A stretch of 7,340 nucleotides of DNA from an uncultured Chlamydiae bacterium. GTDB taxonomy: Bacteria > Chlamydiota > Chlamydiia > Chlamydiales > Rhabdochlamydiaceae. The notes under the pieces were generated by a model, which saw nothing but the letters and a program-made list of their open reading frames with translations, was not told the origin of the DNA and searched no databases. Position numbers and translations under genes: made by a program. Below, piece after piece: positions 1 to 5,555 of the stretch (within the stretch, counting starts at the first letter, position 1; each line of letters starts with the position of its first letter). The stretch covers positions 1 to 7,340 of the forward strand of contig CAMFJP010000071.1 of NCBI GenBank assembly GCA_945957075.1. The letters are read 5' to 3'.

Positions 1-322
1 CATAGTTTGGATCTGTAGGATCATAGCCTACTTGACAAGCGCTTGTTTCCCAAGGATCAATAGCGTAGACGACGCCTTGACCTATATACTTTAGAGCTTG
101 CGCTGTTGGATAAATCGATGAGCCACCGAACACGCCGATTTCAACACATATATCAGGGCGAGTGGTATAGATGAGATTCATCATTTTTTCAGCTTTTTCT
201 GTATTGCACCATCCTTCTGCTTCGTGTTGATATTGCAGTGCCTGGTATTTGTACTCCTCCCACTCTATATTGGAAGCATTTATTTTCGAAAAGGCAAGTA
301 GAGCAGCTAAAAAAGGTGCCAT
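1..322 (-). CDS. Class I SAM-dependent methyltransferase, N-terminal part (cut by window edge), possibly exported
   Basis: I read 107 residues from an ATG at 322 down to position 1; the C-terminus lies outside the window. The glycine-rich loop EIGVFGGSS (residues 61-69) is a typical SAM-binding motif I. AIDPW (87-91) has the acidic residue expected at the end of strand beta-2, which binds the SAM ribose. This pattern fits the Methyltransf_24-like, Rossmann-fold group; the substrate is unknown. Residues 1-17 are hydrophobic (MAPFLAALLAF...NAS) and resemble a weak signal peptide, but with no basic residue before the hydrophobic stretch. The ATG at 322 is preferred because AAGGGA lies 5 nt upstream of it and a promoter-like pair sits just before that. 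An in-frame GTG near 376 would add 18 residues but overlaps the predicted -35 element. The gene faces away from the atp operon and is not functionally tied to it in any visible way. Confidence 0.82.
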   Translation of the reverse strand, partial: MAPFLAALLAFSKINASNIEWEEYKYQALQYQHEAEGWCNTEKAEKMMNLIYTTRPDICVEIGVFGGSSIYPTAQALKYIGQGVVYAIDPWETSACQVGYDPTDPNY

Positions 323-347
323 GATTTTTCCCTTGTTATGAACTGCC

Positions 348-376
348 GTTATATCAAAAGAAATAAATAATTTCAC
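348..376 (-). promoter_or_regulatory. Predicted sigma-70/sigma-66 type promoter of the methyltransferase gene
   Basis: On the minus strand a -35-like GTGAAA (371-376, 4 of 6 matches to consensus) is followed after 17 nt by a -10-like TATAAC (348-353, 5 of 6). The spacer is very AT-rich, as is common in chlamydial housekeeping promoters. Transcription would start near 341 and leave a leader of about 20 nt before the ATG at 322, containing the AAGGGA ribosome binding site. Read by eye only. Confidence 0.45.
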
Positions 377-399
377 GTCCGATTTCTTTCGGATTTTGC

Positions 400-521
400 T
401 TTGTTTGGTAACGTTTGTGATTTTTGAGCACCTTTAAACCCAATTTTCAAGGTAATATGAAGGCATATTGCCGAGAAATTTGGGTTTAAAGCTGCCAAAA
501 AGCGCGGCGCTACCAAACAAA
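400..521. repeat. Long imperfect palindrome 1 (122-nt hairpin)
   Basis: The two halves are reverse complements around a 4-nt loop (AAGG, 460-463). Inner arms 432-459 and 464-491 give 28 opposed positions: 24 Watson-Crick pairs, one G-T and three mismatches. The perfect outer run is 400-410 against 511-521 (TTTGTTTGGTA / TACCAAACAAA). Between these, 421-425 pairs with 497-501, and several G-T pairs (415/507, 416/506, 418/504) join the segments. No classical terminator U-tract follows on either strand. It lies between the methyltransferase promoter and palindrome 2, in DNA with no credible gene. It could be a MITE-like or REP-like element, or the footprint of a structured RNA. Confidence 0.8.
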
Positions 522-540
522 TGGAGTTATGCAAGAGGTT

Positions 541-707
541 TAATGCCGAATACGAAAAATGAATTCATGTTTGAGCGCGTCAAAACGTCGAAACCCTTCG
601 AACGCCAGTGCTATCGTATTGATTTAATACTATGGTACTTGCGTTCGAAGATTTTCGGCAGCTTTCACCCTGCTCAAATATGAATTTATTTTCCGTGTTT
701 GGTATTA
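541..707. repeat. Long imperfect palindrome 2 (167-nt hairpin)
   Basis: Terminal arms 541-576 and 672-707 oppose 36 positions: 30 Watson-Crick pairs, five G-T pairs and one mismatch. Core arms 596-620 and 626-650 oppose 25 positions: 21 Watson-Crick, two G-T and two mismatches, around a 5-nt loop at 621-625. A further run, 587-593 with 653-659, lies between them, with a small asymmetric bulge region outside it. The ends read TAATGCC... and ...GGTATTA. The right end coincides with the stop codon of the small minus-strand gene (705-707). Nineteen bases separate it from palindrome 1. The architecture (long terminal inverted repeats, short length, no transposase) resembles a MITE, but no second copy can be seen here to prove mobility. 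Confidence 0.82.
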
Positions 708-950
708 TTTTTGTTGTGCTGTGCTGGAGTGGAGAACAGCTGCTAGAATTCCAATCCCGATCCCAATCGCAATTCCCCAACCTAGCATGGAGGAGCTGAG
801 TGCTGTATAGCTGCCATCTTCTGATGCAGCGCCCACGCGGTATAGATCGTCTGTTTGTTTGCCAAGTTGATCTATATCATCATTTGCATGTAAAGAAGTG
901 AGGCTTACAATGCAAAGAGAGCATATACTGATGCAAAAAAACCTTTTCAT
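705..950 (-). CDS. Small secreted or membrane protein of unknown function
   Basis: An 81-residue protein that I do not recognise. It opens with a clear signal peptide: basic MKRF, a hydrophobic stretch CISICSLCIVSLTS and a likely cleavage after LHA (about residue 22), leaving NDDIDQL. The middle is polar and acidic. Near the C-terminus there is a hydrophobic, glycine-patterned segment (GWGIAIGIGIGILAAVL) long enough to span a membrane, then a short polar tail ending AQQK. The start at 950 is chosen over the ATG two codons upstream (956) because AGG at 959-961 lies 8 nt before it, against 2 nt for the upstream ATG. The gene is divergent from atpE. Its stop codon is part of the terminal repeat of palindrome 2, so the present C-terminus may have been set by that element. 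It could be an inner-membrane anchored periplasmic protein; no function can be assigned. Confidence 0.68.
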   Translation of the reverse strand: MKRFFCISICSLCIVSLTSLHANDDIDQLGKQTDDLYRVGAASEDGSYTALSSSMLGWGIAIGIGIGILAAVLHSSTAQQK

Positions 951-955
951 AATCA

Positions 956-984
956 TTACCTGTTAATAATTTTTATAGTATAAG
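956..984 (+). promoter_or_regulatory. Candidate promoter of the atp operon
   Basis: A -10-like TATAAG (979-984, 5 of 6) follows a weak -35-like TTACCT (956-961, 3 of 6) after a 17-nt spacer that is almost entirely A/T. AT-rich spacers are known to help chlamydial sigma-66 promoters. The start point would be near 991, giving a leader of roughly 80 nt before the atpE start. A weaker alternative is TTGTGC (996-1001) with TATCTA (1018-1023). Neither is strong, so the assignment is tentative. Confidence 0.3.
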
Positions 985-1004
985 TAAGAAGAGTTTTGTG
1001 CAAA
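977..1004 (-). promoter_or_regulatory. Predicted promoter of the small secreted-protein gene
   Basis: On the minus strand a -35-like TTTGCA (999-1004, 4 of 6) and a -10-like TATACT (977-982, 5 of 6) are separated by 16 nt. Transcription would begin near 970, giving a leader of about 20 nt with AACAGG as ribosome binding site. It overlaps the opposing candidate promoter of the atp operon. Confidence 0.38.
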
Positions 1005-1057
1005 TTGTATTGCAAAATATCTATGGCACAGGAAAACTGAAGCTGAACTTGTTAGTT

Positions 1058-1062
1058 GGGGA
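1058..1062 (+). promoter_or_regulatory. Ribosome binding site that fixes the atpE start
   Basis: GGGGA lies 7 nt before the ATG at 1070. The alternative in-frame GTG at 998 has no comparable site and would add 24 residues not expected in the family. Confidence 0.6.
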
Positions 1063-1069
1063 TCGATTT

Positions 1070-1696
1070 ATGAAGGGATTAGAGACGGGGAAGGATAAGG
1101 TTAAAAAGATCTGCGATGAGCTGCGCAAGCAAACTCTCGAGCCAGCTCAAGCCGAGGCTGCACGTGTAATAGAAGGTGCGCGCGCTGAGGCTTTGCAGAT
1201 TGTGGAAGATGCAAAGCGGCTTGCAGAGAATATGCATGCTGCGGCTCGTATGGAGATTCAAAAGGAAAAAGAGATGTTTCATGCCTCTTTGAAGCATGCC
1301 TGTGCACAAGCTGTAGAGACGTTAAAGGGGTGGATAGAGGATAAGTTTTTTTTCTCGGGGCTCCGCTCTCTTATTTCTGGTGACATGCGCAAACCCGATG
1401 TGATTGCGCGCCTTATTACGGCAGTTGTAGATGCTATAGATAAAGAGGGAATGGATGCCAAGGTAAGTGCTTATATTCCAGCGGTTGTTTCTCCTCGTGA
1501 GGTGAATGCTCTTCTTGTGAATCATATTTTAGATAGACTGCAGGAAAAGAGTGTACTTCTTGCAGATATTGGTGGTGGCGTGCGTATTGAGTTGCATAAA
1601 GAGAATATGATGATAGATATTTCAGATGGTGCTTTGCAGGAAATTGTATCTGGTTATGTGCGCAAAGACTTTCGAGATCTTGTCTTTGGAGGATAG
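1070..1696 (+). CDS. atpE: V-type ATP synthase/ATPase subunit E (peripheral stalk)
   Basis: A 208-residue protein, the same length I recall for C. trachomatis AtpE. Subunit E forms the peripheral stalk that holds the catalytic head against rotation. The N-terminal part (about residues 8-90) is charged, alanine-rich and heptad-like (KVKKICDELRKQTLEPAQ, then alternating EA/AK runs), as expected for the stalk coiled coil. The C-terminal part (about 100-208) is the globular domain that contacts the A/B head; it ends VRKDFRDLVFGG, close to the chlamydial ...QKDFREMIF ending. The ATG at 1070 is chosen because of GGGGA 7 nt upstream and because KDKVKKICDEL then sits at the same distance from the N-terminus as in the Chlamydia protein. 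It is the first gene of the operon, and its stop codon directly abuts the next gene's start. Confidence 0.94.
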   Translation: MKGLETGKDKVKKICDELRKQTLEPAQAEAARVIEGARAEALQIVEDAKRLAENMHAAARMEIQKEKEMFHASLKHACAQAVETLKGWIEDKFFFSGLRSLISGDMRKPDVIARLITAVVDAIDKEGMDAKVSAYIPAVVSPREVNALLVNHILDRLQEKSVLLADIGGGVRIELHKENMMIDISDGALQEIVSGYVRKDFRDLVFGG

Positions 1697-2467
1697 GTGA
1701 CCTCTTATTTTTTTGTTGTGCCGGCGCTTCCCCCTTTGGTTTTAGGAGAGAGGCCTGAGATGGATATGCAAGAGCTTCGCTCTCTTGTTAGTTGGGATAA
1801 AAAAGGCCTTGAGTCTATGGACGTCTTGACGCGTTATATAGACATCTTAAATATTCGTTCTTTGTTTATGGAAGAGCCTTTAAATTCTTTGGGAAATTTG
1901 AGCGAGAAAGAGCTCGATGAGGCGCTTTTAATTCGTAATGTCCTTCCAGATTATGTTTTTGATGTTCTGGATCAGTATGAGACCTCTGCTAGCAAAGTGC
2001 GGCATTTTTCCGAGGTTATTGTCCGGTTTTTTCAGGAAGAGAGCTCTAGAAGCCGGGGGTTTTTACATCAGTATCTTGACTTTGAAAGAAAGTGGCGGTT
2101 GACGCTTGTTGCGATGCGTTGTCACGATCTTGGCAGAGATCTGGCTGTAGAGTTGGAATATGAAGATCCTTCAGATGCTTTTGTAGCCTACCTTATGGCG
2201 GGGCGCGATGCGGAGAGGTTTACTTTCCCTCAAGAATTTCTCTCTTTACAAGAGGCGTTATCTTCTTGTGGACTAGATCCTTGGGAGCAGTATAAGGCAT
2301 TGGGAAGGTGGCGATTTCAGAAAATTGCAGCTTTGGCTGAAGGAAAATTATTTTCGATCGATGCTGTTTTAGCCTATGGCGCGCAGCTGATGATTGCAAA
2401 GCAATGGTATGAGTTGGATGAAGAGCAAGGAGCACTTCTTTTGCACACTCTTATTGAAGGGAATTGA
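1697..2467 (+). CDS. DUF2764 family protein of the V-type ATPase operon (CT309-like)
   Basis: A 256-residue protein beginning with GTG directly after the atpE stop; GGAGGA at 1688-1693, inside the end of atpE, is the only ribosome binding site, at a short 3-nt spacing. The start is supported by the N-terminal pattern YFFVVPALPPL, which resembles the Y-F-x-x-S-x-L-P-x-L opening of DUF2764 proteins. No signal peptide, membrane segment or nucleotide-binding motif is visible, and the protein looks mostly alpha-helical. DUF2764 genes occupy the same slot between atpE and atpA in Chlamydia and in spirochaete V-ATPase operons such as that of Borrelia (known from the literature). The function has not been established to my knowledge. 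The segment LDFERKWRLTLVAMRCHDLGRDL (about residues 129-151) recalls the helix repeats of subunit C/d (AC39), which would fit a central-stalk role; this is inference. Its stop lies 2 nt before the atpA ATG, so it is probably translationally coupled. Confidence 0.88.
   Translation: MTSYFFVVPALPPLVLGERPEMDMQELRSLVSWDKKGLESMDVLTRYIDILNIRSLFMEEPLNSLGNLSEKELDEALLIRNVLPDYVFDVLDQYETSASKVRHFSEVIVRFFQEESSRSRGFLHQYLDFERKWRLTLVAMRCHDLGRDLAVELEYEDPSDAFVAYLMAGRDAERFTFPQEFLSLQEALSSCGLDPWEQYKALGRWRFQKIAALAEGKLFSIDAVLAYGAQLMIAKQWYELDEEQGALLLHTLIEGN
2457..2462 (+). promoter_or_regulatory. Ribosome binding site that fixes the atpA start
   Basis: AAGGGA, inside the end of the DUF2764 gene, stands 7 nt before the ATG at 2470. 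This favours that ATG over the TTG two codons upstream at 2464. Confidence 0.65.
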
Positions 2468-2469
2468 TC

Positions 2470-4233
2470 ATGACGAAAGTTACAGCGACAGGAACTGTTG
2501 TTAAAGCGTTTGGAAACTTACTGCATATTCTTTTTGAAGGGCATATCCTTCAAGGAGAGGTGTGTATGGTGCAGGTTGGAGACGCGCATTTAAAGGCTGA
2601 GGTGATTGAGATTGCAGGTTCGGTTGCAAAAATTCAAGTATTTGAAGATACGCGAGGGGTAAAGCTTGGATCGCCTGTTGCTTTTTCCTCTTCTCTTTTG
2701 GAAGCGGAGCTGGGCCCTGGGCTGTTGACCTCGATTGTCGACGGGCTGCAGAACCCTTTGGAAAAAATCGCCGATGCAACGGGTCTTTTTTTGTCTCGGG
2801 GTATTTATATTCCACCGCTTGATCGTAAAAGACATTGGGATTATCACCCTCAAGCAGTACTTGGTGATACCGTTGCACGGGGGGATGTCCTTGGGTTTAC
2901 AACAGAGGGACGGTTTCGGCATGAGATTATGGTGCCGTTCTCTTTTCATGAGAGCTGTACTCTTAATTGGGTAATCAAACCAGGTTCTTATACGATTGAT
3001 ACGGTGGTTGCAAAGGGGGTAGATGCACAAGGACATGAGCATGCATTTACAATGGTTCAAAAGTGGCCCGTAAAAGTTCCTTTGTGTGTGGGAGAAAGGG
3101 TGGCTCCAGAGCAGATGATGGATACTGGCGAACGTATTATTGACACTCAGTTTCCTTTGTTAAAGGGGGGTACTTTTTGTACTCCAGGGCCTTTTGGAGC
3201 TGGCAAAACGGTGTTGCAGCATCACCTTTCCAAGTATAGTTCTGTTGATATCGTTGTGATTGTGGCGTGTGGGGAAAGAGCTGGGGAGGTCGTTGAGGTG
3301 CTCCGCACCTTCCCTCACCTGACAGACCCGCATAGCGGGGCGCCTCTCATGGAAAGAACTGTGATTATTTGTAACACTTCTTCTATGCCTGTTGCAGCAA
3401 GGGAGGCTTCGATTTACATGGGAGCTACGATTGCAGAGTACTATAGACAGATGGGGCTAGATGTTCTTCTTTTAGCAGACTCTACCTCAAGATGGGCTCA
3501 AGGGATGCGGGAAATGTCTGGAAGGCTTGAAGAAATTCCAGGAGAAGAGGCTTTTCCTGCCTATCTAGCTTCTAGGATTGCAGCGTTTTATGAAAGGGCT
3601 GGTGTTCTTGTCATGAAAGATAAAAAAATAGGTTCCTTGACGATTGGGGGAGCTGTTTCCCCAGCTGGCGGAAACTTTGAAGAGCCTGTTACCCAGGCTA
3701 CTTTGGCCTCTGTTGGGGCATTTTTGGGTCTTTCTCGAGAGCGTTCGGATGCAAGAAAATACCCTGCGATTGACCCTTTGATTTCTTGGAGTAAGTATAT
3801 TGAAGTTGTTGGGCAAGAGCTTAGTTTGAAAGTAGAGGATTGGGATAAAATGGTGGCAAAGGCTGGCGCTCTTTTACGTTCTGGAGATGAGATTGGTAGG
3901 CGCATGGAAGTTGTGGGTGAAGAAGGGATCTCCCTTAAAGATTTTGTCACCTATTTACTTGCTGAGTTTTATGATTTTGTCTACCTCCAACAAAATGCGT
4001 TTGATAAAGAGGATGCGTATTGTCCACTTGCAAGGCAAATTCCTTTATTCCAATTGATATACAAAGTATTTACAACGCATTTCCCTTTTTCGAATCATGA
4101 AGAGGCGAGGGGCTTTTTCCTTGAATTGCAAAACGAAGTGAAGAATTTAAATTTCATGCCAGCTGCCTCTGAGGGGTATACGGTGGGCATGAAGCGCATA
4201 CATGAAAAGATAGAGCAGAGGGCGCATAGATGA
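2470..4233 (+). CDS. atpA: V-type ATP synthase/ATPase catalytic subunit A
   Basis: A 587-residue protein, the usual length for the family. It hydrolyses or makes ATP at the A/B interfaces of the cytoplasmic head. Residues 1-70 form the beta-barrel crown and about 110-190 the A-type 'bulge' insertion. The nucleotide domain carries Walker A GPFGAGKT (240-247), the catalytic glutamate in CGERAGE (E269), Walker B VLLLAD (332-337) followed by STSRWAQ, and the arm SGRLEEIPGEEAFPAYL. The ATPase alpha/beta signature PAIDPLISWS (432-441) matches the PROSITE pattern. The remaining C-terminus is the helical domain that touches the central shaft. All catalytic residues I checked are present, so the enzyme looks functional. 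The gene overlaps atpB by 4 nt (ATGA), consistent with coupled translation for the 3:3 A/B hexamer. Confidence 0.98.
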   Translation: MTKVTATGTVVKAFGNLLHILFEGHILQGEVCMVQVGDAHLKAEVIEIAGSVAKIQVFEDTRGVKLGSPVAFSSSLLEAELGPGLLTSIVDGLQNPLEKIADATGLFLSRGIYIPPLDRKRHWDYHPQAVLGDTVARGDVLGFTTEGRFRHEIMVPFSFHESCTLNWVIKPGSYTIDTVVAKGVDAQGHEHAFTMVQKWPVKVPLCVGERVAPEQMMDTGERIIDTQFPLLKGGTFCTPGPFGAGKTVLQHHLSKYSSVDIVVIVACGERAGEVVEVLRTFPHLTDPHSGAPLMERTVIICNTSSMPVAAREASIYMGATIAEYYRQMGLDVLLLADSTSRWAQGMREMSGRLEEIPGEEAFPAYLASRIAAFYERAGVLVMKDKKIGSLTIGGAVSPAGGNFEEPVTQATLASVGAFLGLSRERSDARKYPAIDPLISWSKYIEVVGQELSLKVEDWDKMVAKAGALLRSGDEIGRRMEVVGEEGISLKDFVTYLLAEFYDFVYLQQNAFDKEDAYCPLARQIPLFQLIYKVFTTHFPFSNHEEARGFFLELQNEVKNLNFMPAASEGYTVGMKRIHEKIEQRAHR

Positions 4234-5555
4234 AAAAGGTCTACAATCGCATTGTCAGCATGCGGGGCAATCTTTTAACAGTGCACGCAGAGGGCGTTTT
4301 TCTAGGGGAACTTGCTAAAGTACGCAAGCAAAGAGGGGGCTCGACATATGCTTCTGTCTTACGTATTGATAAAGAGGTTGTGACGCTACAATGCTTTCAA
4401 AATACACGGGGAATTTTTACAAATGACCAGGTGACCTTTCTTGGGAGACAGATGCATGTCTGTTTTGGGGAAAATTTGCTTGGAAGACGGTTTAATGGAA
4501 CAGGAGAGCCGATCGATGGGGGGCCTCCTTTGATTGGAGAGGAGATAGAGGGGTGCGGCCCTTCATTTAATCCTGTCAGACGCATTATTCCAAGTGATCT
4601 TGTGCGGACAAATATTCCTATGATCGATGTGTTTAACTGTCTTGTGAAGTCGCAGAAAATCCCTATTTTTTCTATTGCAGGGGAGCCTTATAATAATCTT
4701 TTAATGCGTATTGCTAATCAAACCGATGCTGACGTTGTGATTATTGGAGGCATGGGGCTGCGTTTTGATGATTACAGAGCCTTTATTGAAAATGCAGAGA
4801 GCGCAGGGTCCCTTGAAAAAACGGCTATGTTTATTCATATGGCCACAGATCCGGCTGTAGAGTGTTTGCTTGTTCCCGATATGGCTCTTGCGTGTGCCGA
4901 GCAGTTTGCAGCTTTGGATAAAGATGTGTTGGTACTTTTAACAGACATGACAGCATTTGCAGATTCTTTGAAAGAAATTGCAATTACAATGGATCAAATC
5001 CCTTCTAATCGGGGGTATCCGGGCTCTCTTTATTCAGATCTTGCTTTGCGCTATGAGCGCGCTGTAGACACTGGGAAGGGATCGATTACTATTATTGCTG
5101 TAACTACGATGCCAGGTGGCGATGTGACAAATCCAGTTCCTGATAATACAGGATACATCACAGAGGGGCAGTTTTATCTTCATGGAGGGCGCATTGATCC
5201 TTTTGGTTCTTTGTCTCGGTTGAAGCAAATGGTAATTGGCAAAGCGACAAGAGAGGATCATGGGGATCTTGCCAATACGTTAATACGACTTTATGCTGAA
5301 TCTAAAAAGGCTAAAGAGCGGCAAAGTATGGGCTTTAAGCTCTCTAAGTGGGATGAAAAACTTCTGCGCTTTTCCGATCATTTTGAAGCGCGGCTTATGA
5401 ATCTTAATGTGAATTTACAGCTTGAAGAGGCCTTGGATCTTGGTTGGAAAATTTTGGGAGAGTGTTTTGAGTCTCACGAGGTTGGCATGAAGCAAGGTCT
5501 AATTGAAAAATATGGACGTTTTGGCCAAGGGGATAGAGAACGTGGAGCGCGTTAA
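4230..5555 (+). CDS. atpB: V-type ATP synthase/ATPase regulatory subunit B
   Basis: A 441-residue protein, close to the family length. Subunit B alternates with A in the head and has a non-catalytic nucleotide site. The P-loop position reads SIAGEPYNN (148-156) and lacks the GKT of a true Walker A, as is normal for subunit B. Other hallmarks are GGMGLRFDDYR (the region equivalent to the catalytic glutamate of A), the Walker B-like LVLLTDMT (234-241), RGYPGSLYSDLALRYERA (261-278) and PDNTGYITEGQ (304-314). The ATG overlaps the atpA stop (ATGA); GAGGG at 4218-4222 provides a ribosome binding site 7 nt upstream. The C-terminal helical domain ends GQGDRERGAR, a basic, low-complexity tail whose codons also contain the ribosome binding site and start of atpD. 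Confidence 0.98.
   Translation: MKKVYNRIVSMRGNLLTVHAEGVFLGELAKVRKQRGGSTYASVLRIDKEVVTLQCFQNTRGIFTNDQVTFLGRQMHVCFGENLLGRRFNGTGEPIDGGPPLIGEEIEGCGPSFNPVRRIIPSDLVRTNIPMIDVFNCLVKSQKIPIFSIAGEPYNNLLMRIANQTDADVVIIGGMGLRFDDYRAFIENAESAGSLEKTAMFIHMATDPAVECLLVPDMALACAEQFAALDKDVLVLLTDMTAFADSLKEIAITMDQIPSNRGYPGSLYSDLALRYERAVDTGKGSITIIAVTTMPGGDVTNPVPDNTGYITEGQFYLHGGRIDPFGSLSRLKQMVIGKATREDHGDLANTLIRLYAESKKAKERQSMGFKLSKWDEKLLRFSDHFEARLMNLNVNLQLEEALDLGWKILGECFESHEVGMKQGLIEKYGRFGQGDRERGAR
5527..5533 (+). promoter_or_regulatory. Ribosome binding site that fixes the atpD start, inside the end of atpB
   Basis: AAGGGGA is the strongest Shine-Dalgarno match in this stretch and stands 8 nt before the GTG at 5542. The in-frame ATG at 5512 has only a distant AAGG (about 15 nt away), and the TTG at 5503 has nothing. 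Confidence 0.6.

Noticed and set aside
379..394. Short hairpin TCCGA-TTTCTT-TCGGA followed by TTTT as a terminator
   Set aside because: Only five base pairs, and the following T-run is broken; no plus-strand gene ends upstream. It is probably incidental.
468..683. 71-codon plus-strand reading frame (TTG start; internal ATG at 543 with AAGAGG 4 nt upstream)
   Set aside because: It lies almost wholly within the two palindromes, so its bases are explained by self-complementarity. The arms yield similar peptides from both strands (PNTKNEFMFE plus, PNTENKFIFE minus), which is a palindrome artefact. Matching small ORFs at other copies would reopen the question.
580..780. 66-codon minus-strand reading frame
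   Set aside because: It overlaps the 3' half of the small secreted-protein gene and the palindrome arm, has no credible ribosome binding site and no recognisable features.
998..1069. Extended atpE start at GTG 998 (24 extra residues)
   Set aside because: No good ribosome binding site, and the extension is absent from the 208-residue family length; the region also holds the candidate promoters.
2501..3060. Long minus-strand reading frames opposite atpA (125 and 156 codons)
   Set aside because: Antisense shadows of a well-conserved catalytic gene, without ribosome binding sites or family features.
4671..4700. Missing GKT in the P-loop position of AtpB, as a possible inactivating change
   Set aside because: Subunit B of V-type ATPases normally lacks a functional Walker A; the site is regulatory, so this is expected.
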